DNA from: Prevotella sp.
GTDB lineage: Bacteria > Bacteroidota > Bacteroidia > Bacteroidales > Bacteroidaceae
DNA: 64,000 nucleotides
Assembly: GCA_024682415.1 (NCBI GenBank)
Contig: JAIKZG010000032.1
Location: 1 to 64,000 of the forward strand
Direction of reading: 5' to 3'
Shown here: in pieces, positions 1-7,609 of the stretch
Layout of the letters: every line of letters begins with the position of its first letter
Numbering within the stretch: position 1 is the first letter of the stretch
The notes under the pieces: model-generated
What the model was told of the DNA's origin: nothing
The model's input: only the letters and a program-made list of their open reading frames with translations
Databases searched by the model: none
Position numbers and translations under genes: made by a program

Positions 1-141
1 CTGACAGGGATGATTTTGGATGTCAACTTTTAATCGAGTTTAAGCATCTATAGTCTACAATTATCAGTTATAATAATTAATCTGAGTCAACTTATAAAAG
101 GTTTAGATAAAAAACAGTCAACCTAAATTAGACAAATACAG

Positions 142-265
142 GTCAGTTTTGGATATTGATATTTCCGCGAGGAAATTGCTATGTCCAGTTTTGGATATTT
201 AACATTTCCGCGAGGAAATTGCTATGGTCAGTTTTGGATATTGATATTTCCGCGAGGAAATTGAA
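142..265. repeat. Three-copy 42-43 bp repeat with a GCGA-loop hairpin
   Basis: Three near-identical units start at about 142, 184 and 227. Each contains the inverted repeat ATTTCCGCGAGGAAAT (161-176, 204-219, 246-261), a perfect 6-bp stem ATTTCC/GGAAAT closing a GCGA loop, which as RNA would be a GNRA tetraloop. The flanking CAGTTTTGGATATT is also conserved. The units are direct repeats, not a CRISPR: there is no unique spacer. The family is not recognised; a REP-like or MITE-like palindromic element is an inference. Confidence 0.8.
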
Positions 266-275
266 TGGTCGTACA

Positions 276-461
276 ATGTTTGCAGTACGCTCATATCACT
301 ATGATGCAGTGGGTAATCTTCTTAATTGGAACAATGTTATATATAAGATTACCACACGAGGATATGATTTAATGATGGAAAGTACTCCAGCTACAATTTA
401 TTTAAGTGGACCAAATTGGAACGTTAATGATGGAGATAGAATAAGACCTGTTTGTGATTAA
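276..461 (+). pseudogene. Short ORF, probable C-terminal relic of a larger gene
   Basis: A 61-codon reading frame from the ATG at 276 directly follows the repeat. It contains YHYDAVGNLL, which resembles an RHS/YD-type repeat motif, and ends in a DGDRIRPVCD tail. It has no signal peptide, no clear ribosome site and no promoter, and abuts repetitive DNA. This fits a decayed gene end better than an intact small gene. The parent family is uncertain. Confidence 0.3.
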
Positions 462-838
462 TCTGTGAAATCCATTAGAATTCAAAATCTGTGTTCATCT
501 GTGCCATCTGTGAGAGATAAAGATACATTTTTATAGCTTCATAAAGCTAAGTTTATAGCCAGTGGTGCGTAGATCGTGAGAGTCAAAGCACCACTTTTAA
601 AGAAAATGTTTCAAAATAAAGAAAATAGGGAAGTTGTTCTATAATGAGGATTTAAAGTCTAAAAACGCTTTAATAACTCATTTTTCCAAAATATAGATAC
701 TTTGTAGATAGCAGGACAAGTCGTATTGAATTAGCCTTAGCTACAAATATATGCCAATATTGAAAATATAGCCTCAAATAATTGGAGATGTTACGAAATA
801 TTGGTAACTTTACCAACACAAATATAAAAAACAAGTAT
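462..838. other. Intergenic region with gene debris
   Basis: No intact gene is seen. The region contains a repetitive tract rich in CTGTG (about 462-520), a terminator-like hairpin (AGTGGTGC 561-568 paired with GCACCACT 588-595, followed by TTT), and a 22-bp stretch around 683-704 shared with the start of the downstream export gene. That stretch reads as the conserved peptide FQNIDTL followed by a stop, so it is likely a relic of a paralogous polysaccharide-export gene. Confidence 0.55.
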
Positions 839-1078
839 ATGAGAACAACTTCTGTAGCTCTTGGTGATTATTTTGAAGGATTCGTTAAAGAACGAATTCA
901 GGTTGGACGTTATAATAATGCAAGCGAAGTTATCCGTGCTGGACTCCGCCTTTTAGAGGAAAATGAAGAAAAGATAGTTGTATTGAAACAAGCAATCCAA
1001 AGAGGTTTAGATAGTGGATATAATGAGAATTTTGATCCCGAAGAAAATCTTAAACGTCTTAATACCTCATTGAAATGA
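839..1078 (+). CDS. parD: ParD-like ribbon-helix-helix antitoxin
   Basis: This 79-residue protein begins MRTTSVALGDYFEGFV and carries GRYNNASEVIRAGLRLLEE, the signature of the CC2985/ParD ribbon-helix-helix antitoxin family. The N-terminal strand binds DNA and the C-terminal part (QRGLDSGYNENFDPEENLKR) would wrap the toxin. A longer in-frame start at 782 exists, but family proteins begin at the ATG at 839. The stop overlaps the next start (ATGA), typical of co-translated antitoxin-toxin pairs. It presumably represses its own promoter together with the toxin, by family knowledge. Confidence 0.88.
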   Translation: MRTTSVALGDYFEGFVKERIQVGRYNNASEVIRAGLRLLEENEEKIVVLKQAIQRGLDSGYNENFDPEENLKRLNTSLK

Positions 1079-1371
1079 AGAAATGCATATTTTCAAATGA
1101 AGCCATAGCAGATTTGAATAGCATTTGGACATACACGGCGGAGGAATGGTCTGTAGCTCAAGCAAATAAGTATTATCGTATGCTGGTATCTGCATGTAAT
1201 GATATTATTTCAGCTAAAAGAATTAGTCATACATATAACGAAATATATGAAGGATTGTTTGGTTTGAGAATTGGCAGACACATTATTTTCTATATATATA
1301 AGGAAGATGGTAATATCTTGATTGTTAGAATCCTCCATGAAGCGATGGATTTTAAGCGGCATTTTAATTAG
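1075..1371 (+). CDS. parE: ParE/RelE-family toxin
   Basis: A 98-residue basic protein of the ParE/RelE fold, starting KKCIFSNEAIADLNSIWTYT and ending in strand residues IVRILHEAMDFKRHF, a very typical ParE ending (RILHxxMDxxRH). It overlaps the upstream ParD-like gene by 4 nt. ParE members inhibit DNA gyrase; whether this one does, or acts on ribosomes like RelE, cannot be told from sequence. It appears intact. Confidence 0.88.
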   Translation: MKKCIFSNEAIADLNSIWTYTAEEWSVAQANKYYRMLVSACNDIISAKRISHTYNEIYEGLFGLRIGRHIIFYIYKEDGNILIVRILHEAMDFKRHFN

Positions 1372-1390
1372 AAATATGCAAGTGAAAAAT

Positions 1391-1558
1391 ATGACACTCA
1401 CAGATAGACCGATTCCGACTTTGACAGGAAAGGACGCAGAACGCTTTATAAAAGCAGCGGAAGCAGCAGAGAAAAATCCGCATACAATCGCTCTTCCTGT
1501 TTCTGATAGTGATGTAGAAAAGATACTGAGTAAAGCAAAGTTAAATGGTGCTTTATGA
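1391..1558 (+). CDS. Small hypothetical protein next to the toxin-antitoxin pair
   Basis: A 55-residue frame from ATG 1391 (an alternative ATG lies at 1376) reading MTLTDRPIPTLTGKDAERFI and ending LSKAKLNGAL. It lies 19 nt after the toxin stop and just before a strong terminator, so it is probably the last gene of the TA transcript. Short Bacteroidales proteins with an IPTLxGKDAERF core are often found beside toxin genes, from memory of such neighbourhoods. A role as an additional antitoxin is only a guess. Confidence 0.55.
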   Translation: MTLTDRPIPTLTGKDAERFIKAAEAAEKNPHTIALPVSDSDVEKILSKAKLNGAL

Positions 1559-1597
1559 AATAAGCCGCAGAATCTGCGGCTTATTTTGCTTTTTTAG
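1558..1597 (+). terminator. Rho-independent terminator of the TA operon
   Basis: A perfect 13-bp stem, AAATAAGCCGCAG (1558-1570) with CTGCGGCTTATTT (1574-1586), closes an AAT loop and is followed by a T-rich run. It directly overlaps the stop codon of the small ORF. Confidence 0.85.
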
Positions 1598-1730
1598 TCG
1601 CAAAGAGAGAATATCAAGCATTGATTGGCTTAGATATTCCCAAAATGAAATAACCTTGCAAGATATGGCTGCCAGGTATTTCGCTTTTACGGAACTAAGA
1701 TAAGAATGATATTAATTTGAAAGGTTTTTC

Positions 1731-1761
1731 TTGCATGAATGAAAAAAATCAGTTACTTTTG
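1731..1761 (+). promoter_or_regulatory. Bacteroidetes-type promoter for the export lipoprotein gene
   Basis: TTG at 1731-1733 and TACTTTTG at 1754-1761 (TAnnTTTG), separated by 20 bp. The predicted start of transcription lies about 45 nt upstream of the ATG at 1812. Confidence 0.6.
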
Positions 1762-1811
1762 CAGAGATTTTAAAACGCTTTGAAAATATACATACTTTAA
1801 TACAGAGATAA

Positions 1812-2618
1812 ATGAAGAAAATTCTCTTTTCTTTAGCTTTCGCTTCGGTATGCTTGTTCTTCGGAAGTTGCACAAGCACTAAAAGCGTTGCTTATTTCCA
1901 AAATATAGATACTTTGGATCTCAGTAATACTCGTGGACTTTATGACGCAAAGATTATGCCAAAGGACGAGCTGACAATCACAGTCAGTGCTTCTGATCCA
2001 AGCGCGGTTTCACCTTTCAACTTGTCGGTGTCTAATACTCTTGGAAGTTCAGGCAATCTGTATACAGGCGGTGGATCTCTCCAAACTTATCTGGTAGACA
2101 ATAACGGAAAGATAAAATTTCCTGTCGTAGGCGAGATTCATGTGCAGGGACTTACAAAGAACGAGTGCGAAGCTCTTATCACAGAAAAGATTAAGCCTTA
2201 TCTTTCTAAAGACGAGAAGCCTATCGTGACGGTGCGTATGGCAAGTTATCGTGTTACTATCATCGGTGAGGTAGGCGGAGCGAGAGTAGTGCCTGTTACT
2301 ACAGAGAAAATGAGCGTTGTGGAGGCATTGGCTTCGGCAGGCGACCTTACTATATATGGACAGCGTGATAATATCCTCGTGATACGTGAGGATGCCAACG
2401 GACAGAAAAGCGCGCATCGACTGAATTTGAATGATGCGTCGATATTAAGCTCTCCATATTATTATTTGCAACAAAACGATATTATATATGTGCAGCCTAA
2501 CAAGGTGAAGACAGTAAATGCTTCTATCGGTTCGTCGGCTCAGCTATGGACTCCGTATTTGAGTATTATCACAGCTTTGGCATCAATCGTTGTTACTGCT
2601 CATACAGTTTCGAAATGA
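1812..2618 (+). CDS. Wza-like polysaccharide biosynthesis/export lipoprotein
   Basis: A 268-residue outer-membrane polysaccharide export protein. It has a lipoprotein signal peptide (MKKILFSLAFASVCLFFGSC, lipidated at about Cys20), then the Bacteroidales export hallmark VAYFQNIDTL. A Poly_export domain follows (about 45-150), then an SLBB-like segment (VTIIGEVGGARVVPV onward) and a C-terminal hydrophobic helix near 245-265. Members form the outer-membrane channel for capsule or exopolysaccharide. Normally a Wzc-like chain-length regulator follows; here the next gene is glmS, so this is a solitary copy. A terminator follows. Confidence 0.88.
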   Translation: MKKILFSLAFASVCLFFGSCTSTKSVAYFQNIDTLDLSNTRGLYDAKIMPKDELTITVSASDPSAVSPFNLSVSNTLGSSGNLYTGGGSLQTYLVDNNGKIKFPVVGEIHVQGLTKNECEALITEKIKPYLSKDEKPIVTVRMASYRVTIIGEVGGARVVPVTTEKMSVVEALASAGDLTIYGQRDNILVIREDANGQKSAHRLNLNDASILSSPYYYLQQNDIIYVQPNKVKTVNASIGSSAQLWTPYLSIITALASIVVTAHTVSK

Positions 2619-2632
2619 CAAAATTCTAAATA

Positions 2633-2672
2633 TGAGAGCTGGGAGGTGAAGCCTCTTAGCTCTCTCTTATAA
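2633..2672 (+). terminator. Terminator after the export gene
   Basis: GAGAGCT and AGCTCTC arms (about 2635-2666) with an inner GGAGG/CCTC pairing, followed by a TATAATTATAA stretch. The T tract is weak, so termination may be partial. Confidence 0.5.
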
Positions 2673-2724
2673 TTATAAAAAGATAATTAAGATAGCAATA
2701 TCAAAAAAAAAAGATTGTTAGATT

Positions 2725-4569
2725 ATGTGCGGTATTGTAGGATATATAGGTAAACGTCAGGCTTTTCCTATCCTGATTAAGGGATTGAAAAGACTTGAAT
2801 ACAGAGGATACGACAGCGCAGGCGTCGCTCTTATAAATGAGAAGGACGACCTGAATGTATATAAGACAAAGGGAAAGGTGGCAGGTCTTGAGGAATTCTG
2901 CCAGGATAAAGATATCAGCGGCGTAGTGGGCATTGCTCACACACGCTGGGCTACTCACGGTGAGCCATCATCGGTGAATGCTCACCCTCATTATTCAGAA
3001 TCAAAGAATTTGGCTATAATTCATAATGGTATTATTGAGAATTATGCCGAGATTAAGCGCAACTTGATAGCAAAGGGCGTACACTTCCGCTCAGAAACAG
3101 ATACGGAGGTGCTCGTGCAGCTTATAGAATATATAAAGACGCAGAAAGATCTCGACTTGCTTTCTGCCGTTCAGGTGGCTTTGCATCAGGTGATAGGCGC
3201 GTATGCCATCGCTATTCTTGATAAGAACGACCCTAACCAGATAATCGCAGCCCGCAAGCAAAGTCCGTTGGTAGTGGGTATTGGCGACGGTGAGTTCTTC
3301 CTTGGCTCAGACGCAAGTCCTATCATTGAATATACTGATAAGGTGGTATATCTTGAGGATGGCAATATCGCTGTCATGCGATTGGGCGAGGAGCTGAAGG
3401 TGGTAAACATTCAGAATCGTGAGCTTAACCTTTCTGTTCAGACGGTGGATTTGAACCTCGGACAGATAGAGAAGGGCGGTTATCCTCACTTCATGCTGAA
3501 AGAGATTTTTGAGCAGCCTGAATGCTTGGCTAACTGTATGCGCGGCCGTATCAACATGGAGCATAACAATGTTACATTGAGCGCCGTAATAGACTATAAG
3601 AAGCAACTGCTTGCAGCAAAGCGTATCATAATCGTAGCGTGTGGTACATCATGGCACGCGGGATTGATAGGCAAGCAGCTGATAGAAGATTGCTGCCGCA
3701 TTCCTGTAGATGTGGAATACGCAAGCGAATTCCGCTATCGCAACCCTGTAGTTAATAAGGATGATGTGGTGATAGCAATCTCTCAGAGCGGAGAGACTGC
3801 CGACACATTGGCAGCTGTGGAACTGGCAAAGCAGAAGGGTGCTTTCATCTATGGTATATGTAATGCCGTAGGCTCAAGCATTCCAAGAGCTACCCATACA
3901 GGTAGCTACATCCATGTAGGCCCTGAAATTGGTGTGGCTTCTACAAAGGCTTTCACCGGACAGGTGACCGTTCTCGCAATGCTCGCTTTGGCATTGGGCA
4001 AAGAGAAAGGAACTATAAAAGACGAGGATTACAAAAACATAGTTAATGAGTTGGCTGAAATACCAAGCAAGATGAAGATGGTGCTCGACCAGAATAAGCA
4101 GATAGGAAAGCTCGCGAGAACTTTCACTTATGCTCAAAACTTCATCTATCTCGGTAGAGGTTTCTCTTATCCAGTGGCATTGGAGGGAGCATTGAAGCTG
4201 AAGGAGATAAGTTACATTCATGCAGAGGGTTATCCCGCAGCGGAAATGAAACATGGCCCAATCGCTTTGGTAGATTCTGATATGCCTGTCGTGGTTATCG
4301 CCACTCATAACGCGATGTATGAAAAGGTGCTGAGCAATATCCAAGAGATAAAGGCGCGCAAGGGACGCGTTATAGCTCTTGTCAGCAAGGGAGATGAGAC
4401 TATTGCCCGAATCGCTGACGACGTGATAGAGATACCACAGACGATAGAATGCTTAGAGCCGCTGATTTCTACAATACCATTGCAGCTATTGGCTTATCAT
4501 GTGGCTGTCTGCAAGGGTAAGAATGTAGACCAACCTCGAAACTTAGCAAAGAGCGTAACTGTAGAATAA
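2725..4569 (+). CDS. glmS: Glutamine--fructose-6-phosphate aminotransferase (isomerizing)
   Basis: A 614-residue GlmS that makes glucosamine-6-phosphate from fructose-6-phosphate and glutamine, the entry to peptidoglycan and LPS amino sugars. The start MCGIVGYIG exposes the N-terminal nucleophile Cys after Met removal. A class II glutaminase domain (about 1-220) is followed by two SIS sugar-isomerase domains (about 290-420 and 460-600) and the classic C-terminus AKSVTVE. It starts a block with purF-like, carA and carB; the next gene begins 4 nt after its stop. No glmS ribozyme is visible upstream, as expected outside Firmicutes. Confidence 0.97.
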   Translation: MCGIVGYIGKRQAFPILIKGLKRLEYRGYDSAGVALINEKDDLNVYKTKGKVAGLEEFCQDKDISGVVGIAHTRWATHGEPSSVNAHPHYSESKNLAIIHNGIIENYAEIKRNLIAKGVHFRSETDTEVLVQLIEYIKTQKDLDLLSAVQVALHQVIGAYAIAILDKNDPNQIIAARKQSPLVVGIGDGEFFLGSDASPIIEYTDKVVYLEDGNIAVMRLGEELKVVNIQNRELNLSVQTVDLNLGQIEKGGYPHFMLKEIFEQPECLANCMRGRINMEHNNVTLSAVIDYKKQLLAAKRIIIVACGTSWHAGLIGKQLIEDCCRIPVDVEYASEFRYRNPVVNKDDVVIAISQSGETADTLAAVELAKQKGAFIYGICNAVGSSIPRATHTGSYIHVGPEIGVASTKAFTGQVTVLAMLALALGKEKGTIKDEDYKNIVNELAEIPSKMKMVLDQNKQIGKLARTFTYAQNFIYLGRGFSYPVALEGALKLKEISYIHAEGYPAAEMKHGPIALVDSDMPVVVIATHNAMYEKVLSNIQEIKARKGRVIALVSKGDETIARIADDVIEIPQTIECLEPLISTIPLQLLAYHVAVCKGKNVDQPRNLAKSVTVE

Positions 4570-4573
4570 ATAA

Positions 4574-6466
4574 ATGGAACCACTGAAACATGATTGTGGA
4601 GTAGCCCTGATAAGACTACTGAAACCACTTGAATACTATCAACAAAAGTACGGAACATGGATGTTTGCCCTCAACAAACTCTATTTGATGATGGAGAAGG
4701 AGCACAACCGTGGTCAGGAGGGAGCGGGACTCGCTTGCGTAAAACTCGACAGCGAACCCGGAAATGAATACATTTTCAGAGAAAGATCTGAAGGGTCGAA
4801 TGCGATAACCGAAATATTCGGTGCGGTGCACAAGGAAATCGCATACAACATCGACAAAATTGACGACGCGGAGTTCGCAGCGAGAAATATTCCTTTTGCA
4901 GGCGAACTTTATATGGGTCATCTAAGATACTCAACAACGGGTAAGCACGGACTTCAATACGTGCACCCGTTCTTGCGCCGCAACAACTGGAAAGCCAAAA
5001 ACATCTGCCTCTGCGGTAATTTCAATATGACGAATATTGACGAGGTGTTTGGCAAGTTGGTGAAACAAGGGCAGTGGCCGCGCATTTCAAGCGACGGACA
5101 TATCTTGCTGGAAAACATGGGACACAGGCTCGATAGAGAGGTGGAGAGAAATTTCATTGAGGCGCAGAAACTTGGGCTGAAGGGAATGGACATCACTGAA
5201 TATATCGACGACAATGTGAAGATGAGCAATGTGCTTCGCACTACGATGACCAATTTCGATGGCGGATATGTGATGTGTGGTATCACCGGCAGCGGAGAAA
5301 TGTTTTCTATGCGCGACCCTTGGGGCATTCGTCCGGCTTTCTATTATAAGAACGACGAGATTGTAGTGTTGGCGTCGGAACGCCCAGTGTTGCAGACCAC
5401 ATTCGACATTGAATATGAGGATGTGAAGGAATTGCAGCCTGGCTCGGCTCTTTTGGTAAAGAGAAATGGAGAATGCTCTATTGAGCAGATTATTGAGCCG
5501 AAAGAAGTGAAGAAATGTTCTTTTGAGAGAATTTATTTCAGTCGCGGCTCGGATAACGAAATCTATAAGGAGAGAAAGAAACTTGGCGAACAGCTTACGG
5601 AACCTATCTTGAAGGCTATAGACTATGATACTCGCCACACTGTTTTCTCTTTTATTCCTAATACTGCCGAAGTAGCTTTCTACGGAATGCTCAACGGCTT
5701 TAAAAGATACCTCAACGAAGAGAAGATTAAGCAAATAGAAAAACTGGATCATAAGCCTACACATGAAGAGCTTAAAGCTATAATTCATGACTATGTACGC
5801 TCAGAGAAAGTTGCTTGGAAAGACATAAAACTTCGCACATTTATTGCAGAAGGCAATTCACGTAATGATTTAGCGTCTCACGTTTATGATATTACTTACG
5901 GAAGCATTAATCCACATGTGGATAATCTTGTGGTAATTGATGACTCTATTGTGCGTGGAACTACTTTGAAAGAAAGTATTCTGCGTATTCTCGACAGACT
6001 GCATCCGAAGAAGATTGTAATCGTGAGCAGCGCGCCTCAGATACGCTATCCTGATTATTACGGCATTGATATGCCGAGATTGGAGGAGCTTATTGCGTTC
6101 CGTGCCACAATAGAACTGCTCAAGGAGCGTGGCATGCACAATGTGATAGAGGATACTTATCGTGCCTGCAAGGAGGAATTACTGAAGCCGAAAGAGGAGA
6201 TGCGCAACTGCGTAAGAGATGTGTATGATCCATTCACGGTAGAGGAAATCAACGAGAAGTCTGTGGAAATGCTTCGCCCTGAATGCGTTACCACGCCTGT
6301 AGAACTGGTTTATCAGAGCATAGAGGGATTGCATTCCGCTATTCCTGACAACAGAGGCGACTGGTATTTCACGGGACATTTCCCTACACCGGGCGGAACA
6401 CGCTTGTGTAACCAGGCATTCATCAATTATATTGAGCAGGTTTATCAATACGAACAAAAATTCTAA
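4574..6466 (+). CDS. purF: Long amidophosphoribosyltransferase (PurF-like)
   Basis: A 630-residue protein with an N-terminal class II glutaminase. Nucleophile Cys8 in MEPLKHDCGVA implies a short propeptide, and the HNRGQEGAGLA motif is present. A C-terminal phosphoribosyltransferase domain has the PRPP loop VVIDDSIVRGTT (about 452-463). It is longer than canonical PurF (about 470-500 aa); this long form is usual in Bacteroidales. The expected reaction is the first committed step of purine synthesis, PRPP plus glutamine to phosphoribosylamine. Whether it is the main PurF or a paralogue cannot be decided from this window alone. Confidence 0.88.
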   Translation: MEPLKHDCGVALIRLLKPLEYYQQKYGTWMFALNKLYLMMEKEHNRGQEGAGLACVKLDSEPGNEYIFRERSEGSNAITEIFGAVHKEIAYNIDKIDDAEFAARNIPFAGELYMGHLRYSTTGKHGLQYVHPFLRRNNWKAKNICLCGNFNMTNIDEVFGKLVKQGQWPRISSDGHILLENMGHRLDREVERNFIEAQKLGLKGMDITEYIDDNVKMSNVLRTTMTNFDGGYVMCGITGSGEMFSMRDPWGIRPAFYYKNDEIVVLASERPVLQTTFDIEYEDVKELQPGSALLVKRNGECSIEQIIEPKEVKKCSFERIYFSRGSDNEIYKERKKLGEQLTEPILKAIDYDTRHTVFSFIPNTAEVAFYGMLNGFKRYLNEEKIKQIEKLDHKPTHEELKAIIHDYVRSEKVAWKDIKLRTFIAEGNSRNDLASHVYDITYGSINPHVDNLVVIDDSIVRGTTLKESILRILDRLHPKKIVIVSSAPQIRYPDYYGIDMPRLEELIAFRATIELLKERGMHNVIEDTYRACKEELLKPKEEMRNCVRDVYDPFTVEEINEKSVEMLRPECVTTPVELVYQSIEGLHSAIPDNRGDWYFTGHFPTPGGTRLCNQAFINYIEQVYQYEQKF

Positions 6467-6527
6467 TCTCTATTATAAATATAAAAAGGTAGAGATGAGT
6501 CTGAATAAGAAAACAGAACTAACAATA

Positions 6528-7601
6528 ATGAAGAACGTAACTTTAGTCTTAGATGACGGAACAAAGTTCCACGGAAAGAGTTTTGGATACGACGCGCCTG
6601 TAGCAGGTGAGGTAGTGTTCAATACCGCAATGATGGGTTATCCAGAGAGTTTGACCGATCCTTCTTATGCCGGTCAGCTTATGACTCTCACTTATCCTCT
6701 TGTAGGCAACTATGGCGTTCCTGCATTCACATTCGAAGAGAATGGATTGCCAACATTCATGGAGAGCGACAAAATCTATGCGTCGGCTATAATCGTGGCT
6801 GACTATAGTGAGAAGTTCTCACATTGGAACGCAAAAGAAAGTCTTGCCGACTGGTTGAAACGTGAGCATGTGCCGGGAATTACCGGCATAGATACTCGCC
6901 AGCTGACTAAAGTGTTGCGTGAGCATGGCGTTATGATGGGTAAAATTCTCTTTGATGATGAGCCAGACAATATCCCTACTGCCGATTATGAAGGTGTAAA
7001 CTTTGTGGATAAAGTTTCATGCAAGGAGATTATAAGATACAACGAGGGCGCGGGCAAAAAGGTTGTGCTCGTGGATTGCGGCGTAAAGGCGAATATCATT
7101 CGTTGTCTTATAAACAGAGGTGTAGAAGTAATCCGAGTTCCTTGGAATTACGACTACACAGACATGAATTTCGATGGATTGTTCCTCGCCAATGGCCCTG
7201 GCGATCCAGATATGTGTCAGGACGCTGTTGATGTGATTCGCAAGCAGATGAGCATGAGTCGCAAGCCAATCTGTGGTATCTGCATGGGTAATCAGTTGTT
7301 GGCAAAGGCAGGCGGTGCTTCAATTTATAAGTTGAAGTATGGTCATCGTTCTCATAATCAGCCTGTACGCCTTGTAGGAACAGAGAAATGTTATGTGACA
7401 AGCCAGAATCATGGTTATGCTGTAGACGCAAAGACATTGGGAAGCGAATGGGAGGAATTGTTTGTTAATATGAACGACGGCTCAAATGAGGGCATTCGTC
7501 ATAAGACAAATCCTTGGTTCTCTTCACAGTTCCACCCTGAGGCATGCTCAGGCCCTGTAGATACGGAGTTCATGTTTGATAAGTTTGTTGATAGTCTATA
7601 A
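6528..7601 (+). CDS. carA: Carbamoyl-phosphate synthase, small (glutaminase) subunit
   Basis: A 357-residue CarA. The N-terminal CPSase_sm_chain domain ([30 protein letters not shown]) is followed by a class I glutaminase with nucleophile Cys252 (GICMGNQ) and the catalytic pair His336/Glu338 ([10 protein letters not shown]). The ATG at 6528 matches the family start [11 protein letters not shown]; in-frame upstream ATGs at 6495 and 6432 would add unconserved residues or run into the previous gene. It lies 8 nt before carB and supplies ammonia to it for pyrimidine and arginine synthesis. Confidence 0.95.
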   Translation: MKNVTLVLDDGTKFHGKSFGYDAPVAGEVVFNTAMMGYPESLTDPSYAGQLMTLTYPLVGNYGVPAFTFEENGLPTFMESDKIYASAIIVADYSEKFSHWNAKESLADWLKREHVPGITGIDTRQLTKVLREHGVMMGKILFDDEPDNIPTADYEGVNFVDKVSCKEIIRYNEGAGKKVVLVDCGVKANIIRCLINRGVEVIRVPWNYDYTDMNFDGLFLANGPGDPDMCQDAVDVIRKQMSMSRKPICGICMGNQLLAKAGGASIYKLKYGHRSHNQPVRLVGTEKCYVTSQNHGYAVDAKTLGSEWEELFVNMNDGSNEGIRHKTNPWFSSQFHPEACSGPVDTEFMFDKFVDSL

Positions 7602-7609
7602 TTTAGAAA

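Noticed and set aside
142-265. Short CRISPR-like cluster
   Set aside because: The whole unit is repeated with no unique spacer; these are simple tandem repeats.
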